Positions 1-8,077 of a stretch of 41,704 nt of DNA are shown here, piece after piece. Both the position numbers and the translations under genes were made by a program. The notes under the pieces are model-generated. The model made no database searches. It had not been told where the DNA came from and saw nothing but the letters and a program-made list of their open reading frames with translations. Numbering within the stretch: position 1 is the stretch's first letter; each line of letters begins with the position of its first letter. This DNA comes from DAOMOD01 sp964526035 (GTDB taxonomy: Bacteria; Pseudomonadota; Gammaproteobacteria; Xanthomonadales; BPKI01), in assembly GCA_964526035.1 (NCBI GenBank), contig CAZGKE010000012.1, forward strand, positions 1 through 41,704. The letters are read 5' to 3'.

Positions 1-2
1 TC

Positions 3-479
3 AACGCATGGAAGCCGGAGCTTGGAGAGGATGTCGACTTCCACTACATGCCGGCAGACTTCGGCGGCTACTGGACACCCTATGCACTGGCCTTTCATGC
101 GGCCGAACTGCTGGGCGTACTCGACGACAGCCATGACGCGCTGTTCGAGGCCGTGCACCGCGAGCGCGTCTTGCCCGCCCACCCGCAGGCGACAGCGGAC
201 ATCATCGACTGGCATGTCGAGCGCGGCGTCGACCGCGACGCCTTCGCAGGAGCGATGGCGAGTTTCGGCGTACGCACTCGCATCGGCAGTTCGCGCGAGC
301 AGATCAAGCGCTGGGGCGTCGGCTACACGCCGACGCTCGTCATCGCCGGCAAGTATCGGATCGAACCGAGCAGAGACGGCGGCTTCGCACGCATGCTGCA
401 CACCGCAGACTGGCTGATCGAACAGGAACGCGATGACATGCGCGCAGCCACGACTGGACCCGCTTCGGCTTCTGACTGA
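3..479 (+). CDS. DsbA-like thiol:disulfide oxidoreductase, C-terminal part (5' end outside window)
   Basis: The reading frame is open from the first bases, so the gene starts upstream and its CXXC active site is not visible. The visible 158 residues have the layout of the C-terminal half of a DsbA protein: a helical insert with aromatic-rich helices, then GVGYTPTLVIAGKYRI. That stretch corresponds to the cis-proline loop (TPT) and following strand that flank the active site in DsbA and related thioredoxin-fold proteins. DsbA enzymes donate disulfides to exported proteins in the periplasm. A DsbA fits a region that encodes several cysteine-containing secreted proteins, but no specific partner can be named. 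It converges with the S8 protease, with a hairpin between them. Family is fairly secure; which DsbA subtype is not. Confidence 0.8.
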   Translation, partial: NAWKPELGEDVDFHYMPADFGGYWTPYALAFHAAELLGVLDDSHDALFEAVHRERVLPAHPQATADIIDWHVERGVDRDAFAGAMASFGVRTRIGSSREQIKRWGVGYTPTLVIAGKYRIEPSRDGGFARMLHTADWLIEQERDDMRAATTGPASASD

Positions 480-545
480 CAGCCGCTTGACCGACTTTCG
501 GCGCTTGGTGGCTGCCCTACGATCGTCACCGGCCAAACGAGCCCA

Positions 546-586
546 CCGCCCCCTCCCCTGCGTACTTGCGACAAGGGAGAGGGCGG
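546..586 (-). terminator. Hairpin between convergent genes
   Basis: Arms 546-557 and 575-586 match at 11 of 12 positions (CCGCCCCCTCCC against GGGAGAGGGCGG) around a 17-nt loop. It lies 9 nt past the stop codon of the S8 protease. No T-run follows on either strand, so it may be a GC-only terminator or one copy of a dispersed GGGAGAGGG-type repeat. Confidence 0.4.
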
Positions 587-594
587 CGCAACGC

Positions 595-3500
595 TTACTC
601 GAAGCCGTCGCTGAAGATCTGCGGACCCAGGCCCTGGCCATGCAGGTCGATGGACAGGTTGCCCGCGTCGGAATCGATGACCGCCGTGCCTGAGAAGGAT
701 CCATCCGCCGAGGGTGTGAAGGTGAATGTCAGGTCGCACGATGACTGCGCCGTGATCGTGGTCGGCGCCACGCAGGTGGTCGACGGTCCCTGCTGGAACT
801 CGCCCCCTGGCAATGCGATGACACTCACATTCACGTCTACGACATTGGGATTGGAGACCGTCACGACGCCTTCCGCCGAGGTTTGTCCGACCAGAAGCGG
901 ACCGAAGTCGAGCGTGACCGGGTTCGGGTCGAGCGCCAGCAACACACCTGTGCCCTCCAGATTGAACTGGCCCAGCGACATGCCGGTGGTGGCGACATCG
1001 ATGACGCTTGTCAGGGTGCCGGTTGCAGTGGGTGCGAACGCATAGACCAGATCGCAGGTTTCGCCAGGCAGCGACAGACTGAAGGGAAGCGGCGGACAAG
1101 TGGTGTCGGCTGTCAGCTGGAATCCGACGACGGGCGAAGTGATGCCGGTGATGTCGACCGACACCGTGCCCGCATTGGTGAGCGCGACGCTTTGACCGGG
1201 CGTCGTCTGACCGATCACGACTGATCCGAAATCGACCTGTGTGGGAGCAATGTCGAGTACGGGCGGATCCTGGCCCGCCCCGCTCAGGGTGAAATCGCCG
1301 ACCACCGTACCGTTCGAATCGAAGATCTGAAAGTCCTGCACCACGATCCCGCCGACCAGCGGCTCGAAGCGATACATCAGTTCGCACACCGCACCTGCGA
1401 CAAGCGTGAAGGGAGGTGCGGGACAGGTGGTGGCGGGATCGGCGTGGAACGGCGCCAATGCCGGGTCGATGCTGTCGATGTCGATATCCAGCAGCCCCTG
1501 GTTGTTCAGGCGAACACCGGACGGCGGCGAAACCTGACCCAGGAACACCACGCCAAAGTCGCGGAACTGCGGGTCGACCACCAGCGCCTGCTGCAGTTCG
1601 CCGGTCACCGCCAGCGCATACGGCTGGTCGCCGCCGGTGGCGATCTGGATGGCGCTGACCCGGATCTCGTGGACGCCCGCACCCGGCGTGGGCAGCACGA
1701 TCTGGTGCACCGTGTTGCGGTCGTCGTACTCAATGAACGAGATGTCCTGGTAGGGATCGGCATTGACCAGCCCGCCGGCCGGCGAAAGCTTCTGCGACCA
1801 CACCTCACCGCCGGGCGTGACGACCTCCAGTCTGAGCTGGTTGACGATCGCCGGATTGGCCAGGATCAGCCCCGGGAAGTCGTGCCACACCAGGGTCACC
1901 TTGAGCGGCTCGCCCGGGAACACGTCCACGAAATGGTGGTGGGTGACGCTTGTCTGGATGCCCGGGTGATCCAGCAACCACAGGTGTCGATTGTCGCCGA
2001 GGAAATACAGAACGTTATCCAGATGCACCCTGCCCCAACCCTGATTCTGGTTGGGAACGGCGGCGCCGCTGCCGGTGCCGGTCATGGTCTCCGCGCCGTT
2101 GATCATCAAGGCGCGGATCAGCGCCGCCGATGGATTGCTGATGGCATCGGCCGGGTCTTCGACACCGCTCGGGTAGAAGCCGCGCATCAGGTATTCACGA
2201 ACCAGCGCCGCCAGACCGGCGGCTGCGGAGCTGGCCATCGAGGTGCCCTGCATCAGGGCCACCGAACAAGCCGTGCCGGTAGCGGCCGAATGGATGCGCG
2301 TGGATGCAAGAACGTTCACGCCGCCCTGCGCGGTGAAATCGGGCCGCGTGCGGCGGTCGTTGGCGGGTCCGCGCGAGGAGAAATCCGACACCTGGCTGGC
2401 ATTGACGCCGCGCAAGCTGCTGCCCACCGAGAACACGTTCTTGGCGTTGCCCGGCGATCCGACGTCTGCGCCCGGTCCGCAGCCGCTTCCGCTGTTGCCT
2501 GCGGCAGCAAACACCGCAAGCTCCGGGAAGTCCCAGGTCACTGCGTCGGCGTCGCGACTGGCTTCGCGGTAGCCGACCAGGCAGCCGGGAATGCAGACGT
2601 TGCTGGTGTCGCGGCAGGCCGATCCCCAGGAATTGTTGTGGATACGCGCTGTGTTGAGATAGGCCGTGTGGGCGGCGTGATAGAGGGTGCCGCCGAGCGT
2701 GGCCAGATACTGAAGCTGCGGCCCCATTTCCTGCGAGATCAGCTTGGCGCCGGGTGCCGTGCCATCGAGGTCGGTGACACCACCGGGCGTGGTGAGCGTC
2801 GCGCAATCGACTTCGGCGGCGTGGTTGTTGCCCACCGCCGAGCCGGTCACATGCGTGCCATGGCCATCCAGATCCTCCATGCCGCCCGCCAGGCCCGACC
2901 ACTTGTAGTAGGCCCCGACCTTGCGGTGCGTGAAGTCCTCGGCGGTCGGCGGACAGGCCGCGCCCAGCGCGCAACTGGTGAACGCCGGTCCGCCATGGAC
3001 GGGATCGTCGAACGCGCAGTGCGGAACGTGCAGACCCGAATCCAGCACGCCGATCACCTGGCCGCATCCGTAGATGCCCTGATCGAAGATGGGACGGTCG
3101 GGATTGGTGCCGCTCTGGTGTAGCCAGCCGGCCTGTGAATTCATCAGGCGTGGCGGCCAGCGCAGCGCGATGGCCTGCACCGCGTCGTCCTGACTCAATG
3201 CCGCTACCGCCGCCTCAAGGTGCGCTCGCTCGAAGCGGTATACGAGACGATGGCGGTTTCCGCTCTGCTCGACGTGCGAGAAGTCGAGGCCGGGCAGCGT
3301 GCTCAAGCCTGCGCGCACGGCGTCCGCAGCCTCGCCGACGTGCAGGCTCACGCTCAGCCGGTCAAGGTCGGGCACCTGCGCCAGCATGTCGCCATCGCGC
3401 AGTTCCCGCGCCAGGTTGGCCTCGATCTTGAACGCGGGAAGAAACGGACCGGTCCAGACCACATCGGAAAGGCCCTCGGCCTGGCGGTCAAGCTCAGGAT

Positions 3501-3798
3501 CCATGCGCACCAGGTAGGCATAGTGCGGCACATAGTCCAGCACTTCGGCACCCAGAGCTTCCAGCGCACGACGATCGCCTGCGTTCACGGGGCGACCGAA
3601 CTTGACTACGCGAATCGAGCTGGGGGCCGATGCAGCGGCGTCAGCCAGGAAGCGTAGATCGTCGTTGACCAGTTCGATCGCCGTCGAACAGACGTCGAAC
3701 CTTGCGCTCTCGAAGGACAGATCACAGGCGGGCGATGCGGCCTGTGCGTTGGCAAGAACAAGGACCCACATCCAGTTCACATGGACGGCTCTGGTCAT
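595..3798 (-). CDS. Secreted subtilisin-like S8 serine protease with three ASH-like C-terminal domains
   Basis: A 1067-aa exported peptidase. A short signal peptide (about residues 1-21) is followed by a prodomain-like N-terminal region. The S8 catalytic domain spans about 235-620 with Asp253 (GVLDSG), His313 (DGHGTHVTG) and Ser520 (GTSMASS), plus the oxyanion Asn in AAAGNSG near 435. After a beta-rich P-domain-like stretch come three roughly 105-residue repeats that open with F-G-(V/S)-V-x-x-G-Q and carry a Cys pair each, typical of choice-of-anchor D/ASH-like beta-sandwiches. The protein ends in IFSDGFE, a tail shared with the protein at 26044-27741. ATG at 3798 is preferred over GTG at 3801 because AGGGAG sits at good spacing. 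All catalytic residues are present, so it should be active; substrate unknown. Confidence 0.9.
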   Translation of the reverse strand: MTRAVHVNWMWVLVLANAQAASPACDLSFESARFDVCSTAIELVNDDLRFLADAAASAPSSIRVVKFGRPVNAGDRRALEALGAEVLDYVPHYAYLVRMDPELDRQAEGLSDVVWTGPFLPAFKIEANLARELRDGDMLAQVPDLDRLSVSLHVGEAADAVRAGLSTLPGLDFSHVEQSGNRHRLVYRFERAHLEAAVAALSQDDAVQAIALRWPPRLMNSQAGWLHQSGTNPDRPIFDQGIYGCGQVIGVLDSGLHVPHCAFDDPVHGGPAFTSCALGAACPPTAEDFTHRKVGAYYKWSGLAGGMEDLDGHGTHVTGSAVGNNHAAEVDCATLTTPGGVTDLDGTAPGAKLISQEMGPQLQYLATLGGTLYHAAHTAYLNTARIHNNSWGSACRDTSNVCIPGCLVGYREASRDADAVTWDFPELAVFAAAGNSGSGCGPGADVGSPGNAKNVFSVGSSLRGVNASQVSDFSSRGPANDRRTRPDFTAQGGVNVLASTRIHSAATGTACSVALMQGTSMASSAAAGLAALVREYLMRGFYPSGVEDPADAISNPSAALIRALMINGAETMTGTGSGAAVPNQNQGWGRVHLDNVLYFLGDNRHLWLLDHPGIQTSVTHHHFVDVFPGEPLKVTLVWHDFPGLILANPAIVNQLRLEVVTPGGEVWSQKLSPAGGLVNADPYQDISFIEYDDRNTVHQIVLPTPGAGVHEIRVSAIQIATGGDQPYALAVTGELQQALVVDPQFRDFGVVFLGQVSPPSGVRLNNQGLLDIDIDSIDPALAPFHADPATTCPAPPFTLVAGAVCELMYRFEPLVGGIVVQDFQIFDSNGTVVGDFTLSGAGQDPPVLDIAPTQVDFGSVVIGQTTPGQSVALTNAGTVSVDITGITSPVVGFQLTADTTCPPLPFSLSLPGETCDLVYAFAPTATGTLTSVIDVATTGMSLGQFNLEGTGVLLALDPNPVTLDFGPLLVGQTSAEGVVTVSNPNVVDVNVSVIALPGGEFQQGPSTTCVAPTTITAQSSCDLTFTFTPSADGSFSGTAVIDSDAGNLSIDLHGQGLGPQIFSDGFE

Positions 3799-4267
3799 CA
3801 CACTTCTCCCTTCCCTGCGTCGCGGTTCCGGGCGAGAACGTCTGGAAACCGCAGCCGCACAGCGTCATATCGGTGCGCGTCACCCCCGATCCGTGCCCTG
3901 GAGCACCTGGACCAGAAACTCGCCACACCGGCCCTCCATCACCGCCTGCCCCCTTTCGCGGCATTGACGGCTGCCCCCCATGAAATGTGAAGCTGCCATG
4001 ACAGATGTGAACACGGCGTACACGAAAAGGCCGTATCGATCACGCGCCTGTCCATTGCGCTGAACGTGATTGCGGTGGTCTCGAACGATCGCGGCGGCGG
4101 GTGGTTTCCGTTGGGGCGCATCAGCCGGATATTTGAACCTCCGAATGCGGCCGCGCGTCATTCCACTGCCGCGCGCTGCGATAGAGTTGACACGATGACA
4201 TGGACGTGGTAAATCCGCGTCCGGGAGGTGCGCCAAGGCCCGTTTCCGGAAGCCGCCGGCGTATGGG
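3799..4267. other. Intergenic region between divergent protease and hydrolase genes
   Basis: About 470 bp with no convincing gene on either strand. It must hold the promoters for the minus-strand protease and the plus-strand hydrolase. Apart from the candidate promoter at 4187-4215 I see no repeat or RNA gene in it. Confidence 0.5.
4187..4215 (+). promoter_or_regulatory. Candidate sigma70 promoter for the alpha/beta hydrolase
   Basis: A perfect -35 hexamer TTGACA (4187-4192) is followed after 17 nt by TAAATC (4210-4215), a weak -10 match (3 of 6). It would give a start near 4222, about 45 nt before the ATG at 4268. Inferred from spacing and the -35 only. Confidence 0.35.
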
Positions 4268-5509
4268 ATGAAGGACAGGAAGCGTTCGGGATCGGACGGG
4301 GGAACGGAAAGTCGCCTCAGATTGGAACGGGGCGGCTCGGCGAGTTCCTTTGCCTGCAATTCGCCCCTCTCTACACCTGGCACCAGCCCGGCGGCAGACC
4401 CGCAGTCCGTCCTTGAATCGCGGCGGCGCCTGCTGCGCACCGCCATTTCCGCCGGAGTTCTGAGCTTGTCCGCAGGCATGGCAGGCTGCGAGCGCCTGCT
4501 GCGCGCGCTGGCGGACTCGTGCCCGGACGATCCGGAGGAATCAGGCGGCGTCGGCTGGACCCCCGACGTACTGCACCCGGTGTTCTACGGCTACCAGGAT
4601 GTCGGCACAGGGGACGGCGCGCCGGGAGCGATTCGCATCTGGTATCCCACCTACGAAGGTTTCACCGAAGGCCCGCCGATTCTCAGGCTTTGCCTGGTGC
4701 GCTGGCCGCTGGTGCTGTTCCTGCACGGGCAGCCGCCATGTCCAGACGCCGACTATCACAAACGCTGGAGCATGCTGCCCGCGGTGCTGGCGCGCGCGGG
4801 GTATGTGGTGGCCGTGCCGCAGTACGCCGCCGCGCTGGCGGACACCCGCGGTTCGCCCAATGAACGCCACGCACTGGACGTGATCGACTGGATGCGCGAC
4901 GGATGGTCAGAGCGACGATGGCTGGATGCGCGCGCCACGTCGACTGCGGTCATCGGACATTCCTACGGCGCCCTCCTGGCAGCGCGCGTGGCGCAGGCAC
5001 GGTCCACGATCTCGGCCTACGTCGGACTGAGCGGCCCGTGGACCGAGCTCGGCAACCCGGTCCCGCTGCTGCAGGCGATCGGCGCACCGGCATTCTTCAT
5101 GTGGGCAATCGGCAATCCGATTGTGGGCGCGCTGGAAAGTCTCGACGGCGGCGGCCTGTGGAACCAGATTCCTGCGCCGAAGCACGCGGCGGTATTGCCC
5201 GGTGAACATTTTGACTATCTGCGCCCGTGGTCGGGCTGCGGCTTCCCGCGCGGCGAGTGCACGCTGATCGAGGCCGTATCCGCGGAACTTGCAGCGTTGT
5301 TCCTGGCCCGACGGCTCCCGGTGGGCACATCGAGTCCGCCGATTCCGCTGAGCCTGGAAGTCCCTGCCGTTTCGCTGACCACACAACAGCAGTTTTTCGC
5401 CGGGGGACACCTGAACGGCCTCCAGCAGATCGCCTCGCGCAGGAATTGCCCGGTGGAACTGCGCTGGCAGGAAGGTGCCCTGAGCGGTTCGCGCCAGTTG
5501 GGGCTCTAG
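4268..5509 (+). CDS. Exported alpha/beta-hydrolase (probable Tat lipoprotein)
   Basis: A 413-residue hydrolase. The nucleophile elbow is GHSYG (Ser232), the oxyanion strand is LVLFLHG (near 148-154) and a late GEHFDYL supplies a plausible catalytic His. The fold resembles chlorophyllase/PAF-acetylhydrolase-type lipases, but the substrate cannot be read from sequence. Before the domain lies SRRRLLRTA (51-59), a twin-arginine-like motif, then a hydrophobic stretch ending AGMAGC (Cys74), a possible lipobox. Export by Tat and lipid anchoring is therefore likely. The 50 residues before the arginines are unusually long for a signal n-region and ATG 4268 lacks a good ribosome site, so the true start may lie downstream at a non-ATG codon. 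It stands alone, divergent from the protease gene. Confidence 0.75.
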   Translation: MKDRKRSGSDGGTESRLRLERGGSASSFACNSPLSTPGTSPAADPQSVLESRRRLLRTAISAGVLSLSAGMAGCERLLRALADSCPDDPEESGGVGWTPDVLHPVFYGYQDVGTGDGAPGAIRIWYPTYEGFTEGPPILRLCLVRWPLVLFLHGQPPCPDADYHKRWSMLPAVLARAGYVVAVPQYAAALADTRGSPNERHALDVIDWMRDGWSERRWLDARATSTAVIGHSYGALLAARVAQARSTISAYVGLSGPWTELGNPVPLLQAIGAPAFFMWAIGNPIVGALESLDGGGLWNQIPAPKHAAVLPGEHFDYLRPWSGCGFPRGECTLIEAVSAELAALFLARRLPVGTSSPPIPLSLEVPAVSLTTQQQFFAGGHLNGLQQIASRRNCPVELRWQEGALSGSRQLGL

Positions 5510-5753
5510 AGCAGTCGAAATCGGGAAGGAACATCCGAAACACACACCGGCGACAGGCCGCACCCGGAAGGCGGGCGGCAGGACGATCAGGACATCGACC
5601 ATCGCGAATTTCCTTTCATGAATCAAGGCATCGATCCGGACCGTGTTGACGGTCACCGGAGCGTTTCGCGCACGATCCGCCGGATCGGCGTGGTGAAAAG
5701 GGTCCGGCAATGCCGGAATCGGAAGCAATGGAAACTAAGGGAGCCACATCCAG

Positions 5754-6665
5754 ATGAATGCACAACTCAGAACAGCCGCCCTGGCAGCAGTCCTTGGCGG
5801 GTCCATGGCGATGATGCCGCAGCAAGCGTCAGCCCTGTACGTGGGCATGTACGCCATCGGCGACTACTCGAACTCCTGCGGCGGTAACGATCTCTCCTCC
5901 TGGCCGGGCATGGTGCAGGCCTGGTGGAACGAGATGGGCGCGCGCGGGCACTACCGGGGCCCGTCGTCCAGCCAGTACCGCTATGTAGACGGCAACATGA
6001 TCCTCAGGCGATTCTGCGACCCCAGCTTCAACAGCGACTGTCGCGACTTTCAGTCCAGTTCCCCCGCGGGCATGGACTGGATGGACGCCGGCATCCTGGC
6101 CACGCACGGCTGGGACAACGGCGATCACTGGGGCGGACTGATGCGCTGGTCGTGGAACGGATCTTGCTCGGTGACCGCGGGCGGCAGCTCGAACCAGGTC
6201 CGTTGGGGCGATTCCTGGATCAAGTTCGCCCATATCTCGTCGTGCTTCAGCGCCGACAAGGACAATCTCGACGGCATCCGTTTCGCCATGGCACGTGCCG
6301 GCGCCACCAAACGCGCGCATCAGTGGGACGGATTCCACGGGATCATGTGGATCAGTTCCGGCTACAACGGCAACTACAAGAACACCGCCAAGCATGGCCA
6401 CAGCAACAGCGTCGCCCATGCGTGGGTCACCAACCACTACAAGAAGGGATCCCAGGGCTGCGAGTGGCATGACCCGTTCAACTGGTTCGGCACCTGCCGC
6501 GACCAATGTCCGGTTGCCTACTCCATAGGCACCAGCGCGTCCGACGCCCTGACTCGGCTCAACAACGAGCGCTACAACAACGTGCTGAGCAATCCAGGCG
6601 GCAACAACTGGTACGCGTACAAGTACTACGCGGGATGCCATCCGGTGGGCGAGTCGGCGTGGTGA
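5754..6665 (+). CDS. Secreted DUF6345-like protein with caspase-type His/Cys pair
   Basis: A 303-aa protein with a Sec signal peptide (about 1-27, cleaved after QASA). The mature part is rich in Trp, Gly and Asn and carries about eight cysteines, as in stable extracellular proteins. DAGILATHGW (His118) and AHISSCFSADKD (Cys164) are each hydrophobic strands ending in the catalytic-type residue, which is how clan CD peptidases (caspase, gingipain, CHAT) present their His-Cys dyad. From memory this pattern belongs to the uncharacterised DUF6345 group; I could not check. The start is supported by AAGGGAG 11 nt upstream. The lipoprotein gene follows after 57 nt and is probably cotranscribed. Activity is unproven; it could also be a non-enzymatic member. 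Confidence 0.6.
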   Translation: MNAQLRTAALAAVLGGSMAMMPQQASALYVGMYAIGDYSNSCGGNDLSSWPGMVQAWWNEMGARGHYRGPSSSQYRYVDGNMILRRFCDPSFNSDCRDFQSSSPAGMDWMDAGILATHGWDNGDHWGGLMRWSWNGSCSVTAGGSSNQVRWGDSWIKFAHISSCFSADKDNLDGIRFAMARAGATKRAHQWDGFHGIMWISSGYNGNYKNTAKHGHSNSVAHAWVTNHYKKGSQGCEWHDPFNWFGTCRDQCPVAYSIGTSASDALTRLNNERYNNVLSNPGGNNWYAYKYYAGCHPVGESAW

Positions 6666-6722
6666 CGCAAGTCGCACATGCCAGAACGCCTACCAGACCA
6701 ACGAATCCAAGGAGCAAGAACG

Positions 6723-7847
6723 ATGAACGCAAACAGACTGGGAATGCTTCCCGCAGCAGCGCTGGCCGCCCTGCTGGCCACCGCATGCACGCCACAGACA
6801 CGCACCTCGCCAACCCCGATCGTGGAGACGGCACCGGATCAGGGCCGCCTGGAAGCGCTGGTCGAGCGCGCCCTCCCTCCGGTGATCGGCGATGACAACG
6901 GCGCGCTGGTCGAGGCCATGCTCAAGGCCAGAATGGGCGAGCCGCTGAGTCGCAGATTCCGGCTGGAGAACGCAACGGGCAAGACACTGACTGTCGGTGA
7001 CGTCCGCCACTCCAGCGAATGCGGAGCCTATCGCGACACGGGTCGCGGCGAAGCCGTCGGCAACTGCGTCGTAGAAAGCGGCAAGGCCGAGGGGAACGAC
7101 GCCTACGCGCGGTTCGAAATCGAGCGCAACCTGGCTTCGGGCAACATCGAGTACGTCGCCCGCACAGCGCTGCGCGACCTGCAGCCGCAGGACCTGAAAG
7201 CCGTAGGCATGAGCGATGGCGATGTCCTCGAACACGCACGCGCCTTCCTGGACGGCGCCTTCGGTGTCGACCTCGCAGAGATCCCCTCGCCCCCGCCGAA
7301 CGTGCGGCAGCTTCCGGTAAGCCATCTCAACATCGCGCTCGGCACAGAAGGTCGCAGCGAGGCGTTCCCGCCGGTAACCGTACAGAAGGTCGTCCACCTG
7401 CGCCGCGCCTTCGCAGTGGAGGGCATCACCGACCGTGCCAGCGGCCGGTCATTGCCCTATCTGCCTGCACCGGGACGGGCGGTCGTCGCCATGGATGCCG
7501 AGGGCATCGTGCATGCCTCGCTCGAGGACTGGCAGGAACTGCAGGTCGATCCGCGCATGAGCGCCCGCGATGCCAAGTCGCGCAAGGAACTGATGGCGGA
7601 GATCATCGAAGATCTTTCTTCCGAGCGATGGGTCGACCTGCACAGCATCTCCGCCACCCTGGTGATCGCCTCGGACTGGCGCGACACGCATGGCTATCTT
7701 CTGCCGTCGATCGAAGTACACGTGCTCCCCGTACCGCGCGACCTCACCCAGGCGCAACAGCGTGAACTCGAAGGCAAGGGCACCGCAGGTCTGGTCCGAG
7801 AGTACGCCCTCGTGCATCGGCGCCAAGAGCACATGGACAAGCGATGA
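6723..7847 (+). CDS. Putative lipoprotein of unknown function
   Basis: A 374-aa protein. The start at 6723 is chosen because AAGGAGCAAG lies upstream and the first residues form a lipoprotein signal, MNANRLGM followed by a hydrophobic run ending LLATAC (Cys22 as lipid site; the lipobox is imperfect, with Ala at -3). An in-frame ATG at 6678 would put a non-signal extension in front. I do not recognise a domain. The mature part is acidic, alternating helix and strand, with a Cys pair (HSSECGAY, VGNCVVE) in the first third. It follows the DUF6345-like gene closely on the same strand, so the two may work together in the periplasm, for instance as an exported protein and a membrane-anchored partner. 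That link is inference. Confidence 0.6.
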   Translation: MNANRLGMLPAAALAALLATACTPQTRTSPTPIVETAPDQGRLEALVERALPPVIGDDNGALVEAMLKARMGEPLSRRFRLENATGKTLTVGDVRHSSECGAYRDTGRGEAVGNCVVESGKAEGNDAYARFEIERNLASGNIEYVARTALRDLQPQDLKAVGMSDGDVLEHARAFLDGAFGVDLAEIPSPPPNVRQLPVSHLNIALGTEGRSEAFPPVTVQKVVHLRRAFAVEGITDRASGRSLPYLPAPGRAVVAMDAEGIVHASLEDWQELQVDPRMSARDAKSRKELMAEIIEDLSSERWVDLHSISATLVIASDWRDTHGYLLPSIEVHVLPVPRDLTQAQQRELEGKGTAGLVREYALVHRRQEHMDKR

Positions 7848-7894
7848 GAGCAGGAAGTCCGTAGCAGGCACCCTGCCGCAACCTGCAGGGCAAG

Positions 7895-7924
7895 GGGCAC
7901 GCGGCGTGATTGCGCCGCGTGCCC
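7895..7924. terminator. Perfect 12-bp hairpin between convergent genes
   Basis: Arms 7895-7906 and 7913-7924 (GGGCACGCGGCG / CGCCGCGTGCCC) are fully complementary around a 6-nt loop. It stands between the lipoprotein (stop 7847) and the convergent HAF-repeat gene (stop 8078). There is no clear T-run on either strand, so it is probably a bidirectional GC-rich transcription barrier. Confidence 0.55.
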
Positions 7925-8077
7925 TGTCCCAAAATAAAGTATTGAGGACAGGCCTCCTGCATTCGACCAAAGGTGACGCGTCAGTTCCTGTCCCGTCTCG
8001 GCCGGCATGCCCGGCGGCGACCGAGCGGAACCGCGCAGTCAGGCAGGGTCACCCCGATCACAGCCACCAAGTCCGAC

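Noticed and set aside
1444..3123. A 559-codon plus-strand frame inside the S8 protease
   Set aside because: The minus strand carries the complete catalytic triad and family spacing; the plus frame is low-complexity.
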